Counted from the first letter of the stretch, positions 1 through 9,041 are shown. The stretch: DNA of 64,000 bases from Streptomyces sp. C10-9-1 (GCF_024497955.1 NZ_JANHKP010000001.1:186001-250000), one strand, 5' to 3'. The notes: generated by a model not told the origin, from the letters alone. Program-made: numbers and translations.

Positions 1-386
1 ACGGCCAGGGTGACGAGCAGCGACACCCCGACGCCGACCCAGACGTTGGCGGTCATCTGGTAGCTGAACATCGAGGAGACCAGTGCCGAGGTGGTGACCA
101 GGACACCGGCCGAGAGGTCGAACTCCCCGCCGATCATCAGCAGCGCCACCGGCACCGCCATCACCCCGAGGGTGGAGGCCGCGTACAGCACGGTGTCCAG
201 GCTGGACGGCCGGAGGAAGGAGTCCGCCGCGAAGGAGAAGAAGACGAAGACGGCGACGGCGCCGACCACGGACCCGAGCTCGGGCCGCCCCATCAGGCGG
301 CGTGCGAGCGAGGTGCGCAGCAGCCGCTCGTCGGCCGGCGGCCCGGGTGCCGTGCCGGGGGAGGCGGGCGGTGCGGTGGTGCTCAT
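1..386 (-). CDS. Sugar ABC transporter permease (3' end outside window)
   Basis: About 128 N-terminal residues are visible; the frame runs off the left edge without a stop. A hydrophilic Pro/Ala-rich lead of about 35 residues is followed by hydrophobic segments and the stretch GGEFDLSAG, a signature of the RbsC/XylH-type permeases that pair with periplasmic-binding-protein-4 sugar receptors. The ATG overlaps the stop of the upstream binding-protein gene by 4 bp (ATGA), so the two are translationally coupled. It would form the membrane channel of a ribose/inositol-class importer. Substrate cannot be read from the sequence; the nearby Gfo/Idh dehydrogenase makes inositol or a related polyol plausible. 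Confidence 0.9.
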   Translation of the reverse strand, partial: MSTTAPPASPGTAPGPPADERLLRTSLARRLMGRPELGSVVGAVAVFVFFSFAADSFLRPSSLDTVLYAASTLGVMAVPVALLMIGGEFDLSAGVLVTTSALVSSMFSYQMTANVWVGVGVSLLVTLA

Positions 387-1399
387 CGGGTGCCCCGCTC
401 GGTGAGGTCCTTCAGCCGGGCGGCGTCCTCCCGGGTGACGATCTGCGGACCGGTCAGCACGGGCAGGCCGCCGCCGAGGACGTCGGCGTTGTACTTGTAG
501 AGCCACAGCAGGTCCACGGCCTGGTAGCCCTGGAGGTAGGGCTGCTGGTCGACGGCGAAGCCGAGCGAGCCGTCCTGGAGGCCGGCCGCGACCTTGGCGT
601 TCAGGTCGAAGGTGTCGACCTCGGCGCCGGAGCCGGCGGCCCTGGCCGCCTGGACGGCGGCGTCGGCGAAGGGGGCGCCCAGGGTGACGACGGCGTCGAT
701 CCCGGGGTCGGCCTGGAGCTTGGCCTCGATGGAGGAGCGGACGTCGGGCATGTTGGTGCCGTCGACGTACAGGTTCTGCAGGTCGCCGCCGAAGCCCTCC
801 CGGGCCCCGTCGCACCGCTGCTCGTGGCCCACGTTGCCCTGCTCGTGCAGGACGCACAGGGCCTTGGCGCGGCCGCGGGCCTCCAGCTCCTCGCCGACGG
901 CGCGGCCGGCGACGGACTCGTCCTGGCCGATGTGGGTGAGGGCGCCGAACTCCCTGGACTGCTCGGATCCGGAGTTGACCGTGATCACGGGGATACCCGC
1001 CCGGCGGGCCTTGCCGACCACGGCCTTCATGGCCTCGGGCTTGGCGAGGGTGACGATGAGCGCGTCGACGTCCTTGGCGATGTAGGAGTCGACGAGCTGC
1101 GCCTGCTGCTGGGCCTCGTCGCTGTGGGCGTAGAGGAAGTTGATGTTGTCCTTGGCCGCCGCCTCCCGGGCGCCCTTCTGGACGATGTCCCAGAAGGTGT
1201 CGCCGTCACCGGAGTGGGTGACCATCGCGAAGGTCCAGCGGGGTGTGGTGACCGCGGCCTCGCCCCGGGCGGCCTCCGCTGCCCTGCGCGCGTCCTCGGC
1301 GCGCTTGCCGCCGGTGCTGCTGCATCCGGCGAGCCCCATGCCGACCGCCACTGCGAGCACCGCGCCGATCACGCGGAGTCCTGTCCTTGCCCGTGCCAC
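383..1399 (-). CDS. Sugar ABC transporter substrate-binding lipoprotein
   Basis: 338-residue exported receptor of the periplasmic-binding-protein-4 (ribose/inositol) class. A GTG start with an AGAAGG ribosome site about 10 nt upstream gives a short basic N-terminus, a hydrophobic core and the lipobox LAGC, so it is a membrane-anchored lipoprotein. The mature part shows the usual two-lobe pattern: GDTFWDIVQKGAREAA near the start, then DALIVTLAKPEAM, and a later DAVVTLGAPFADAAVQA. It feeds substrate to the permease encoded immediately downstream (4-bp overlap). A good promoter lies about 200 nt upstream, so the importer can be transcribed apart from the GntR gene. Longer in-frame starts exist but are low-complexity Pro/Arg sequence. 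Confidence 0.9.
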   Translation of the reverse strand: MARARTGLRVIGAVLAVAVGMGLAGCSSTGGKRAEDARRAAEAARGEAAVTTPRWTFAMVTHSGDGDTFWDIVQKGAREAAAKDNINFLYAHSDEAQQQAQLVDSYIAKDVDALIVTLAKPEAMKAVVGKARRAGIPVITVNSGSEQSREFGALTHIGQDESVAGRAVGEELEARGRAKALCVLHEQGNVGHEQRCDGAREGFGGDLQNLYVDGTNMPDVRSSIEAKLQADPGIDAVVTLGAPFADAAVQAARAAGSGAEVDTFDLNAKVAAGLQDGSLGFAVDQQPYLQGYQAVDLLWLYKYNADVLGGGLPVLTGPQIVTREDAARLKDLTERGTR

Positions 1400-1601
1400 G
1401 AAGACGTGCCCTTCTTGCTCTGCCGTTCCTGCGGGCCCGTCCGGCCCGGCCGGGGAGGCACCGCCCGGTCCCGGCCGCCGACCAGTATCCGTCACGCCTG
1501 GTGGCGGCGGCCGAAACGGGTGGGGGCGGGCGGTGGTGCGGGGCTCGTGCATGGCGGTCCGCCGTCCTGTCCCGGGGCCGCCCGGGTGCGGCCGGACTGC
1601 G

Positions 1602-1630
1602 TTTCTACGGCGGGCCCGGAACCCGGTCAA
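1602..1630 (-). promoter_or_regulatory. Candidate sigma-70-type promoter of the sugar importer
   Basis: Reading the minus strand, TTGACC (1630-1625) and TAGAAA (1607-1602) are separated by 17 bp, close to the vegetative consensus. The predicted start near 1595 leaves a leader of about 200 nt before the binding-protein GTG. A small palindrome CCGGT-CAT-ACCGG (1668-1680) lies about 40 bp upstream of the -35 and could be a regulator site. The rest of the 1400-1717 gap shows nothing else. Confidence 0.55.
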
Positions 1631-1717
1631 GGGCCTCTCCGGACGCCCGGGGCCGGGGTGGCGTGTTCCGGTCATACCGGCGGGCGGCCCCCGGTCCGGC
1701 GCACGGGACGGGCGCGC

Positions 1718-2491
1718 TCAGGGGCGGACCAGGAGCTGGAACTCGAAGGCGTAGCGGCCCGCCCGGTAGACGTGGGAGCCGTACTCGACCGCACGGCCCG
1801 TGTCGTCGAAGGTGGTGCGCTCCATGGTGAGCAGCGGGGCACCGGGCTTCTCGCCGAGCAGCTCCGCCTCCGGGCCGTCCGCCGCCCGGGCGCCGACCGT
1901 CTGGCGGGCGCTGTGGAGGGTGATGCCGGCCGCCCGCATGATCCGGTAGAGACCGGTGGCCTCCAGCCGCTCGCTGTCGCAGTCCAGCAGCCGGGCGGGG
2001 AGGTGGTTGCGCAGCCGGGCCACCGGCTCGCCGTGCGCGAGGCGCAGCCGCTCGATCCGCCGCACCTCGCTGCCCTCGGCGATGCCCAGCGACGCCGCGA
2101 CGAGCGCGTCGGCGGGCTCGACGGTGTTGGCGAGCACGGTGGTGGCGGGGTCCTGCCCGGCGGCCTCCAGGTCGTCGTACAGGCTGCTGAGCTCCAGCGG
2201 GCGGCGCACCCGGCTGTGCACCACCTGGGTGCCGACACCGCGCCGCCGGACCAGCAGCCCCTTGTCCACGAGCGACTGGATGGCCTGGCGGACGGTGGGG
2301 CGGGACAGCCCGAGGCGTCCGGCGAGGTCGATCTCGTTGCCGAGCAGGCTTCCCGGGGTGAGCACACCGCCCTCGATGGCCGATTCCAGCTGCTGGGCGA
2401 GCTGGAAGTAGAGCGGGACCGGGCTGCTGCGGTCCACGCTCAGCGGTAGCGGCGCTGCGGGGTCGGGGTCGTGGCGGGGCTGCTTGGGCAC
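1718..2491 (-). CDS. GntR/HutC-family transcriptional regulator
   Basis: 257 residues. The N-terminal winged helix-turn-helix spans roughly residues 25-95 (PLYFQLAQQLESAI, LGLSRPTVRQAIQSL, LLVRRRGVGTQVV), and the rest matches the UTRA effector-binding domain of the HutC subfamily, which senses small metabolites and usually acts as a repressor. It sits between the sugar importer (same strand) and a divergent Gfo/Idh dehydrogenase, so it probably controls both. A 12-bp palindrome TTGTCAGGACAA in the divergent gap is the obvious operator. Full family length, no oddities. The ligand is inferred to be the imported sugar or its phosphate. Confidence 0.93.
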   Translation of the reverse strand: MPKQPRHDPDPAAPLPLSVDRSSPVPLYFQLAQQLESAIEGGVLTPGSLLGNEIDLAGRLGLSRPTVRQAIQSLVDKGLLVRRRGVGTQVVHSRVRRPLELSSLYDDLEAAGQDPATTVLANTVEPADALVAASLGIAEGSEVRRIERLRLAHGEPVARLRNHLPARLLDCDSERLEATGLYRIMRAAGITLHSARQTVGARAADGPEAELLGEKPGAPLLTMERTTFDDTGRAVEYGSHVYRAGRYAFEFQLLVRP

Positions 2492-2541
2492 GTGGGGGAG
2501 CGTAGTCGCACGCCATGCCGACGGGAAGCCATCAGGTCCAA

Positions 2542-2553
2542 TTGTCAGGACAA
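2542..2553. promoter_or_regulatory. Candidate GntR operator TTGTCAGGACAA
   Basis: Perfect 4-bp arms TTGT/ACAA around CAGG, 4 bp upstream of the -35 of the divergent dehydrogenase promoter and about 50 bp upstream of the gntR start. Size and symmetry fit a GntR dimer site; binding is inferred. Confidence 0.5.
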
Positions 2554-2557
2554 ACTC

Positions 2558-2586
2558 TTGACAGGGGGGCGCGCGACCCCCACCTT
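2558..2586 (+). promoter_or_regulatory. Candidate promoter for a leaderless dehydrogenase mRNA
   Basis: TTGACA (2558-2563) is a perfect -35. After 17 bp, CACCTT (2581-2586) occupies the -10 position, keeping the A at position 2 and T at position 6. The predicted transcription start falls at about 2593, the A of the ATG. No ribosome-binding site precedes that ATG, which fits a leaderless transcript. Confidence 0.45.
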
Positions 2587-2592
2587 TGGGCC

Positions 2593-3597
2593 ATGCGCAT
2601 CGGATTGATCGGCACGGGACGGATCGGCGGCTTCCACGCCGGGATCCTCAGCCGCCACCGCGAGGTGGGTTCCCTGGTCGTTGCGGACACCGACGCGGCG
2701 CGGGCGGTGGCGACGGCCGACCGCTACGGGGCCACCGCGGCCCCCAGCGCCCACGAGGTGTTCGCCTGGGGCGTGGACGCGGTGGTGATCGCCTCGGCGA
2801 CCGCCGCGCACGCCGAACTCATCGGCCGGGCCGCCCGCAGCGGGCTTCCGGCCTTCTGCGAGAAGCCGATCGCCCTGGACCTGCCGGGAACCCTCGCGGC
2901 GCTGCGCGAGGTGGAGGAGGCGGGCACCGCGCTGCAGGTCGGCTTCATGCGGCGCTTCGACGCCGGGTACACGGCGGCGCGGGAGCGCGTCCGCTCCGGG
3001 AGGCTGGGGCGGCTGCACACCGTCAGGGCGGTGACCTCCGATCCCGCACCGCCGCCCGCCGACTACCTGCCGCTGTCGGGCGGGCTGTTCCGGGACTGCC
3101 TGGTGCACGACTTCGACATCCTGCGCTGGGTGACCGGCCGGGAGATCACCGAGGTGTACGCGACGGGCTCGGACGGTGCGGGCGCCGCCTTCCGGGAGGC
3201 GGGCGACGTGGACACGGCCGCGGCGCTGCTCACCCTGGACGACGGCACCCTGGCGACGGCCACGGCGACCCGCTGCAACGGCGCGGGCTACGACGTGCGG
3301 ATGGAGCTGGCGGGCGAGCTGGACCAGGTGGCCGTCGGGCTGGACGACCGCACCCCGATCAGCTCGGTCGAACCCAAGGGCCTGCCGCCCGTCGACAACC
3401 CGTGGCCGGGGTTCATGGAGCGCTTCGCCCCGGCGTACGAGGCCGAGCTGGACGCCTTTCTGCGCCTGGTGACCGGCGAGGGCGACAACCCCTGCGACGG
3501 CCGGGAGGCACTGACCGCCCTACGGGTGGCGGAGGCGTGCGAGCTGTCCCGGGCGGAGCGCCGCCCGGTGCGGCTGGAGGAGGTCCCGGGCGGCTGA
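2593..3597 (+). CDS. Gfo/Idh/MocA-family NAD(P)-dependent dehydrogenase (inositol 2-dehydrogenase-like)
   Basis: 334 residues. The N-terminus begins at once with the Rossmann strand MRIGLIGTGRIGGFHA, and the catalytic motif CEKPIALD (Lys of EKP) follows near residue 95, as in inositol dehydrogenases and other sugar/polyol oxidoreductases of this family. The C-terminal half (GGLFRDCLVHDFDILRWVTG) contains the His-Asp typical of the substrate side. The chosen ATG matches the family N-terminus; the longer frame from 2515 adds 26 residues overlapping the promoter. It is divergent from the GntR gene and presumably oxidises the sugar brought in by the neighbouring importer. The exact substrate is not determinable. 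Confidence 0.9.
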   Translation: MRIGLIGTGRIGGFHAGILSRHREVGSLVVADTDAARAVATADRYGATAAPSAHEVFAWGVDAVVIASATAAHAELIGRAARSGLPAFCEKPIALDLPGTLAALREVEEAGTALQVGFMRRFDAGYTAARERVRSGRLGRLHTVRAVTSDPAPPPADYLPLSGGLFRDCLVHDFDILRWVTGREITEVYATGSDGAGAAFREAGDVDTAAALLTLDDGTLATATATRCNGAGYDVRMELAGELDQVAVGLDDRTPISSVEPKGLPPVDNPWPGFMERFAPAYEAELDAFLRLVTGEGDNPCDGREALTALRVAEACELSRAERRPVRLEEVPGG

Positions 3598-3614
3598 CCG
3601 GCGCCCCGGGCGGG

Positions 3615-4802
3615 TCACCAGCGCACCGGGAGGCGCCGGGTGCCGCGGATCAGCAGTCCCGGCAGCCACTCCTCGGGTCCCGCGTCGGGGTCCGGCGCCA
3701 GCCCGGGGCAGCGGGTGAGGAGCGAGGCCAGGGCGGTCCGCGCCTCCAGCCGGGCGAGCGGCGCGCCGAGGCAGAAGTGGATGCCGTGCCCGAAGGCCAG
3801 GTGCCCGCGGGCGTCGCGGCGGATGTCGAAGCGGTCGGGTTCGGGGAAGCGCGCGGGGTCGCGGTCCCCGCCCGCGAGGCAGACCAGCACGGTCTCCCCC
3901 GCGGGCACGGTGGTCCCGCCGTAGGTGACGGGTCGGGTGGTGAAGCGCAGGGTGGCGTTCTCCACCGGGCCGTCGTAGCGGAGCATCTCCTCGACGGCGC
4001 CGTCCAGCAGCCCGGGGTCGGAGCGCAGCAGGGCGAGTTGGTCGGGGTGGGCGAGCAGGGCGCGCACCCCGCCCGCGATCAGGTTGACGGTCGTCTCGTG
4101 TCCGGCGATCAGCAGGAGGTAGGCGAGCGAGCGCAGCTCGGTGCCGGTCAGCGGCTCCTCCCCCGGCTCCGCGTCGGACGCCGTGCCGATCAGCGCGGAG
4201 AGGAGGTCGTCCGACGGTCCGGAGCGGCGCTTGTCGGCGATCAGTCCGTCGAGGTAGGCGCCGATGCCGAGCACGGCCGCCTCCCCGGCCGCGACGGAGG
4301 TGGGCGCGACGATCTCGTCGGACCAGGCCCGGAAGGCGTCCCGGTCGGCGGCGGGGACACCCAGCAGTTCGCAGATGACGATGATGGGCAGCGGGAAGGC
4401 CAGGTGCTCCACCAGGTCCGCGCGGCCGCGGGGGACCATCGCGTCGAGCAGTCCGTCGGTGATCTCCTGCACCCGCGGTGCCAGCCGCTGGGCCCGGCGC
4501 GCGGTGAACTCCCGGGCCACCAGGCGCCGCAGGCGCGTGTGGTCGGGCGGGTCGACGGAGAGCAGGGTGGAGCCGATGACCTCCTGGTCGAAGCGGACCA
4601 CGCCCACCGTGGCGGGCGACTTGGACAGGGCCGGGTCGGCGAGCGCCCGGCGCGCCTCCTCGTATCCGACGACCAGCCAGAAGTGCGTGCCGTCCTCGCC
4701 GCGCAGTCGGTGGACGGGGCCGTCCTGGCGCAGACGGGCGTAGGTGGGATACGGATCGGCGGTGAACTCGGGCCCGTACACGGCGAGATCGGCTGTCGTC
4801 AT
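3615..4802 (-). CDS. Cytochrome P450
   Basis: 395 residues, normal for a soluble actinobacterial class I P450. Landmarks are the I-helix oxygen-binding motif AGHETTVN (about residue 231), the K-helix ExxR (EEMLRY, about 269) and the heme-binding loop FGHGIHFCLGAPLARLE (about 334-350) with the Cys thiolate ligand. It would hydroxylate or epoxidise an unknown substrate using electrons from a ferredoxin. No ferredoxin, reductase or biosynthetic gene lies next to it. The convergent dehydrogenase ends only 17 bp away, and an unrelated histidine kinase gene follows, so this is a stand-alone P450. Confidence 0.95.
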   Translation of the reverse strand: MTTADLAVYGPEFTADPYPTYARLRQDGPVHRLRGEDGTHFWLVVGYEEARRALADPALSKSPATVGVVRFDQEVIGSTLLSVDPPDHTRLRRLVAREFTARRAQRLAPRVQEITDGLLDAMVPRGRADLVEHLAFPLPIIVICELLGVPAADRDAFRAWSDEIVAPTSVAAGEAAVLGIGAYLDGLIADKRRSGPSDDLLSALIGTASDAEPGEEPLTGTELRSLAYLLLIAGHETTVNLIAGGVRALLAHPDQLALLRSDPGLLDGAVEEMLRYDGPVENATLRFTTRPVTYGGTTVPAGETVLVCLAGGDRDPARFPEPDRFDIRRDARGHLAFGHGIHFCLGAPLARLEARTALASLLTRCPGLAPDPDAGPEEWLPGLLIRGTRRLPVRW

Positions 4803-5034
4803 CGCCTCAGCCTACGAAGCGCGGGCGCCCCCGTCATCGCAGGGCGGCCCGGCGGCGGGGGCGGGGAGCGTGATCCGGACACGGCCGCCGGGGGGCCGTT
4901 TCCGCCGCGGTACGCGGCAGGCGGGTCCTCGGCGGGGCGGGAGGCGGGTGCGAGGTCGGCGCGATCTCGGCGCCGGGCGGCCGCGGTCGGGCGCCGGGAC
5001 CGCCGGGCCGCCGGAGCCGGGAGGCGCCGGGCAG

Positions 5035-6264
5035 TCAGGGCGGCCAGGGCAGCCAGGCGGCCACCCGGAACCCGCCCTCGCCGGTGCCCCCGTGCTCCAG
5101 GCGCCCGCCCGCCAGCACGGCGCGCTCGGTCAGGCCGATGAGCCCCTGCCCGGAGCCGGGCACCGGCTGCACCTCGCCCGCGGGAGCGGGGTTGGCGACC
5201 TCGACGCTGAGCCCGTCCCCCGGACGTCCCCGCACGACGACGCGGACCGCGGTGCCGGGTGCGTGCTTGCGGGCGTTGGTCAGCGCCTCCTGGGCGATGC
5301 GGTAGGCGGTGCGGCCGGTGGACGCGGGCACCCCTCCCGGGTCGGGGACGTCGCTGTCGAGCACGACGTCCATCCCGGCCCCGCGGGACTCCTCGACGAG
5401 CGCGCCGAGGGCGGCGAGGGTGGGCCGGGGGCGGTCGGGGGCCCCGCCGTCGTCCCCCGGCGCGCGCAGCACCCCGATGATCTCGCGCAGGTCCTGGAGG
5501 GCCTCGTGGGCGCTGTCCCGGATCACCCCCGCGGCACGGGCCACCTCGGCGGCAGGGGCGCCGGGGCGGAACTCCAGCGCTCCCGCGTGCACGGACAGCA
5601 GGGTGAGGCGGTGGGCGAGCACGTCGTGCATCTCCCGGGCGATGGCCTCGCGGGCGAGCCGCTGGGCCTGCTCGGCACGGAGCGCGGCCTCCGCCTCGGC
5701 CCTGCGGGCGCGCTCCCGCAGGGCCCTGAACAGTTCCCTGCGGGACCGCACCAGCATCCCCCAGCCGACCATCAGCAGCACCAGCACCAGCCCGGCGACG
5801 ACCGACGCCGGGTAGGAGGCCCCCGGATCCGGGCGCACCAGCGGCTGGACCACGGCGGAGACGGCCGCGAGGACGCCGACGGCGGCGACCGGCCGGAAAG
5901 GGCGGTGGACGGCGAGGCTGAACAGGGCGAGCATCGACGCGCCGCCCGCGGTGGGCGCGAGGACTCCGACGACGAGCGCCCCCACCGCCAGGGCGACGGG
6001 GAAGCGGCGGCGCACCCACAGTGCTCCGCAGGCCGCGGCACCCGCGACCAGGTCGGCGGCGACGAGCGCCTCGGGGGTGTCCGCCTGCTGTACCGCCTCC
6101 CCGGCGAGCAGGCCGATCCCGGCGGCGAGCAGGAACACCAGGCTGTCGACCACCCAGTCCCGCACGGTGCGCCGCGGGCGGGGCCGGCCGCCGGGTGCGG
6201 GGCCCCGTTCGGGCGGCTCCGCCATGGCGGAGGGCAGCAGCCAGGGGTACTCCGTGCGCGTCAT
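5035..6264 (-). CDS. Orphan NarL-type sensor histidine kinase
   Basis: 409 residues. After about 40 hydrophilic residues come four to five membrane segments (about 45-180), a short coiled stretch rich in Arg/Ala/Glu, the HisKA_3 phosphoacceptor motif REMHDVLAHRLTLLSVHAG (about 207-226), and a compact ATPase domain with N-box EALTNARKHA and G-box GQGLIGLTERA. Such kinases normally pair with a LuxR-type response regulator encoded next to them; none is present here. The stop is followed by 232 bp of featureless sequence and then the P450 gene. The allantoicase gene upstream is on the same strand but separated by 185 bp. Confidence 0.9.
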   Translation of the reverse strand: MTRTEYPWLLPSAMAEPPERGPAPGGRPRPRRTVRDWVVDSLVFLLAAGIGLLAGEAVQQADTPEALVAADLVAGAAACGALWVRRRFPVALAVGALVVGVLAPTAGGASMLALFSLAVHRPFRPVAAVGVLAAVSAVVQPLVRPDPGASYPASVVAGLVLVLLMVGWGMLVRSRRELFRALRERARRAEAEAALRAEQAQRLAREAIAREMHDVLAHRLTLLSVHAGALEFRPGAPAAEVARAAGVIRDSAHEALQDLREIIGVLRAPGDDGGAPDRPRPTLAALGALVEESRGAGMDVVLDSDVPDPGGVPASTGRTAYRIAQEALTNARKHAPGTAVRVVVRGRPGDGLSVEVANPAPAGEVQPVPGSGQGLIGLTERAVLAGGRLEHGGTGEGGFRVAAWLPWPP

Positions 6265-6449
6265 GCGGCACACGGTAGGGCGCCGGGTGGCGGGATCCGG
6301 GGAAGGGCGTGGGGAGGCGGACCGCGGGGCGGGCAGGACCTCTCCCGGAAGCTGCCGGATGCCGGGGCCCTGCGGTGCGGCGGCGCGGGGCCCGCCGCAC
6401 CGCCGCACCCGCCGGTGCGCTCCGCGGGCGGGAGGGTGACGCGCCCCGG

Positions 6450-7580
6450 TCAGCCGCCCAGTTCCCGGTGGCGGGCGGCGAGTTCCGCGGCGCCGCGCTC
6501 GGTGAGGGAACCGAAGAGCCGCAGCCGGGAGATGCCGCCGTCGGGGTAGATGTCGAGCCGGGCGTCGGTGCCCGCGGCGGGGGTGCCGAGCACGAAGCGG
6601 TGGTTGGTGTCGGGCTGGAGGCGGGTGCGGGGCAGGACCTCGCGCCACTCGCCGTCCTCGCCGTCGCGGAGCGAGAGGGCGGCCCAGCCCGCGCTGTTGC
6701 CCTTGAGGTAGGCGGTGTCGATCTCGACGGCGCGGACCTCGCAGTGGGCGGCCAGGTGGTAGCGGATCCAGTCGTTGCCCCGGTCCCGGCGGCGGCGGGT
6801 CTCCCAGCCGTCGTCCATCTTGCGCGAGCGGCCGGGCTGGATGGTGTTGGCGGCCGGGGAGTAGAAGCGGTCGGAGGCGTCGTCGACGCAGCCGCCGTTC
6901 TCCAGGGCCGCCACGTCGAAGGTGCCCAGGGCGGCCAGCCACTGCGGGTCGGGGGCCACCTCGCCGTACACCCGCAGCCGGGCGATGCCCCCGTCGGGGT
7001 GCTGGTTGACGCGCAGGTGGGTGTAGCGCTGCTCGCCGCGGACGGCGAAGCCGTTGGCGGCGTGGCCGCCGACGGCGGTGCGGGGGACGAGGGTCGTCCA
7101 CTTCACGTCGCCCGACAGCAGTTCCCCGGGGGAGGGCGACCCGGCGACCGCGGCGCCCTCGACGGAGACCGCCTGCGGGTAGTTGCCGCGGAAGTGGGCG
7201 GTGTCGACGACGATGCCGCGGACGACCCCGGGGGCTCCGAGGCGGACGAGCGCCCAGTCGTGGTCCTCCGCGGCCGGGTGGGGCTCGGCGGCGGAGGCGC
7301 CTCGGCGGCGGCGGGTCTCCCAGCCGTCCATGACCTTGCCCTTGTGGCCGAAGTGCTCGGGGTCGAAGTGCGCGGCCTCGGGCCTGAGCAGGTTCTCGCG
7401 CTCGGCGAAGAACTCGTCGTTGGCGGCGATCACGCCCGCGCCGAGCCGGCGGTCGGCGAGGTCGGTCAGGTGCGAGAAGGGGAAGCCCCCGGGGCCGGGG
7501 CCGCGGTAGTCGGCGTAGGGGTCGCCGCCGCCGTAGGGGGCCGCGTCGCCGGTGAAGGACGGGAGGGAGGATGCGGACAC
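6450..7580 (-). CDS. alc: Allantoicase
   Basis: 376 residues, full length. It hydrolyses allantoate to ureidoglycolate and urea in purine catabolism. Two homologous jelly-roll halves are visible: each has a GKVMDGWETRRRR-type motif (KGKVMDGWETRRRR and SRKMDDGWETRRRRDRG), an HDWA/NDWI segment and a PDGGI(A/S)RLR(V/L)(Y/F)G ending. The start lies 4 nt after the allantoinase stop, so the two enzymes form an operon. The next enzyme, ureidoglycolate lyase, is not in the window. Confidence 0.96.
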   Translation of the reverse strand: MSASSLPSFTGDAAPYGGGDPYADYRGPGPGGFPFSHLTDLADRRLGAGVIAANDEFFAERENLLRPEAAHFDPEHFGHKGKVMDGWETRRRRGASAAEPHPAAEDHDWALVRLGAPGVVRGIVVDTAHFRGNYPQAVSVEGAAVAGSPSPGELLSGDVKWTTLVPRTAVGGHAANGFAVRGEQRYTHLRVNQHPDGGIARLRVYGEVAPDPQWLAALGTFDVAALENGGCVDDASDRFYSPAANTIQPGRSRKMDDGWETRRRRDRGNDWIRYHLAAHCEVRAVEIDTAYLKGNSAGWAALSLRDGEDGEWREVLPRTRLQPDTNHRFVLGTPAAGTDARLDIYPDGGISRLRLFGSLTERGAAELAARHRELGG

Positions 7581-7584
7581 GGTT

Positions 7585-8952
7585 TCAGTTGTTCCTTTCG
7601 AGCAGTCGGCCCGCCGGTCCGGCGACCTCGCCGCCGGTGGCGATGCGTCGGCCCCGCAGCCAGGTCGAGCGGACGACGCCGTGCAGCGTCCGGCCCGCGT
7701 AGGCGGTCACCCGGTTGCGGTGGTGGAGGCGGGCAGGGTCGACGGTGAAGGTCTCGTCCGGCGCGAGGACGGCGAAGTCGGCGTCCCGTCCGGCCTCGAC
7801 GGCGCCCTTGCGGTCCAGGCCCGCGAGGGCCGCGGGGCCGGCGGACATCCAGCGGACGACGTCGTCGAGGGTGTGGCCCCGGCGGCGGGCCTCGGTCCAG
7901 ACGGCGGGCAGGCCCAGCTGGAGGGAGGAGATGCCGCCCCAGGCGGAGGCGAAGTCGGGGGTCTTGAGGTCGGTGGTGCAGGGCGAGTGGTCGGAGACGA
8001 TGCAGTCGATGGTGCCGTCGGCGAGGCCCTGCCAGAGCAGGTCCTGGTTGGCCGACTCCCTGATCGGGGGGCAGCACTTGAACTCGGTGGCGCCGTCCGG
8101 GATCTCCTCGGCGGTCAGGGTGAGGAAGTGGGGGCAGGACTCGACGGTGACCGCCACGCCCCGGCGGCGGGCGTCGGCGATCAGGGGGAGGGCGTCGCTG
8201 GAGGAGAGGTGCAGGATGTGCACGCGTGCGCCGAGGCGCTCGGCGTGGCCGATGAGGGACTCGATCGCGGTGTTCTCCGCGTCGCGGGGGCGGGAGGCGA
8301 GGAAGTCGGCGTACCGGGGCCCCGGCCGCCGGGGCGCGGCGTCGAGGTGGTGGGGGTCCTCGGCGTGGACGATCAGCAGTCCGCCGAAGCCCGCGATCTC
8401 GGCCATGGCACGGGCGAGGTGCTCCTGGTCGAGTGCGGGGAACTCCTCGACGCCGGAGGGCGACAGGAAGCACTTGAAGCCGAACACGCCGGCGTCGTGC
8501 AGCGGGCGCAGGTCCGTGAGGTTCGCGGGGATCGCACCGCCCCAGAAGCCGGTGTCCACGTGCGCCTTGGAGCGGGCCACCGCCTGCTTGGTGCGCAGGT
8601 GGTCCGCGGTGGTGGTGGGGGGCAGGGAGTTGAGCGGCATGTCGAGCAGGGTGGTGATGCCTCCGGCCGCCGCGGCGCGGGTGGCCGTCCAGAACCCCTC
8701 CCAGGCGCTGCGCCCGGGGTCGTTGACGTGGACGTGGGTGTCGACGAGCCCCGGGAGCAGGACGTCGTCGCCGAGGTCCTCCACCCGGGCTCCGGGGGGC
8801 GGGGCGGTGTCGTGGGGGTCGACGGAGGCGATGGTGCCGCCCGCCACGGCGACCGCCGCGGGGCGGGTGCCCTCGGGGGTGACGACCCTCGTCGAGCGCA
8901 GTACGAGCGTCACGTCGGCGTTCACGGCCGCGGTGTCGTCCACGTCGGGCAC
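7585..8952 (-). CDS. allB: Allantoinase
   Basis: 455-residue cyclic amidohydrolase that opens the hydantoin ring of allantoin to allantoate. Metal ligands are visible in order: DTHVHVND (about 71-78), the carboxylated Lys in FGFKCFLS (about 156), [14 protein letters not shown] and the catalytic Asp in SDHSPC (about 316). The GTG start is supported by GAGGTGG a few nt upstream. It is first gene of an allB-alc operon, divergent from the AllR-like regulator. Between them lie two tandem AllR-type boxes and the second palindrome TTCAAC-N5-GTTGAA, so the operon is probably repressed unless purines are being degraded. Confidence 0.96.
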   Translation of the reverse strand: MPDVDDTAAVNADVTLVLRSTRVVTPEGTRPAAVAVAGGTIASVDPHDTAPPPGARVEDLGDDVLLPGLVDTHVHVNDPGRSAWEGFWTATRAAAAGGITTLLDMPLNSLPPTTTADHLRTKQAVARSKAHVDTGFWGGAIPANLTDLRPLHDAGVFGFKCFLSPSGVEEFPALDQEHLARAMAEIAGFGGLLIVHAEDPHHLDAAPRRPGPRYADFLASRPRDAENTAIESLIGHAERLGARVHILHLSSSDALPLIADARRRGVAVTVESCPHFLTLTAEEIPDGATEFKCCPPIRESANQDLLWQGLADGTIDCIVSDHSPCTTDLKTPDFASAWGGISSLQLGLPAVWTEARRRGHTLDDVVRWMSAGPAALAGLDRKGAVEAGRDADFAVLAPDETFTVDPARLHHRNRVTAYAGRTLHGVVRSTWLRGRRIATGGEVAGPAGRLLERNN

Positions 8953-9024
8953 CCGTCCACCTCATCTCTCTCGGCACCGGGGGATCCTGTATCCAGCGTC
9001 CGGCAGCGCACGGCAAACCGAAAA

Positions 9025-9041
9025 TTCAACGAACTGTTGAA
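9025..9041. promoter_or_regulatory. Palindrome TTCAACGAACTGTTGAA (second purine-regulon motif)
   Basis: Perfect 6-bp arms TTCAAC/GTTGAA with a 5-bp centre. The same 17-bp pattern precedes aceB (18378), uraD (50232) and the catalase gene (53083). On the allB strand a promoter TTGACG (9079-9074), 17 bp, AAGACT (9056-9051) would start transcription near 9044, so the palindrome would cover the first transcribed bases, as a repressor site would. Confidence 0.6.

Noticed and set aside
2515..2592. N-terminal extension of the Gfo/Idh dehydrogenase
   Set aside because: These 26 codons overlap the operator and promoter, and the Rossmann motif starts at the ATG at 2593.
4799..6400. 533-codon minus-strand frame over the orphan kinase
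   Set aside because: Arg/Pro/Gly-rich shadow of the kinase frame, which carries all the motifs.
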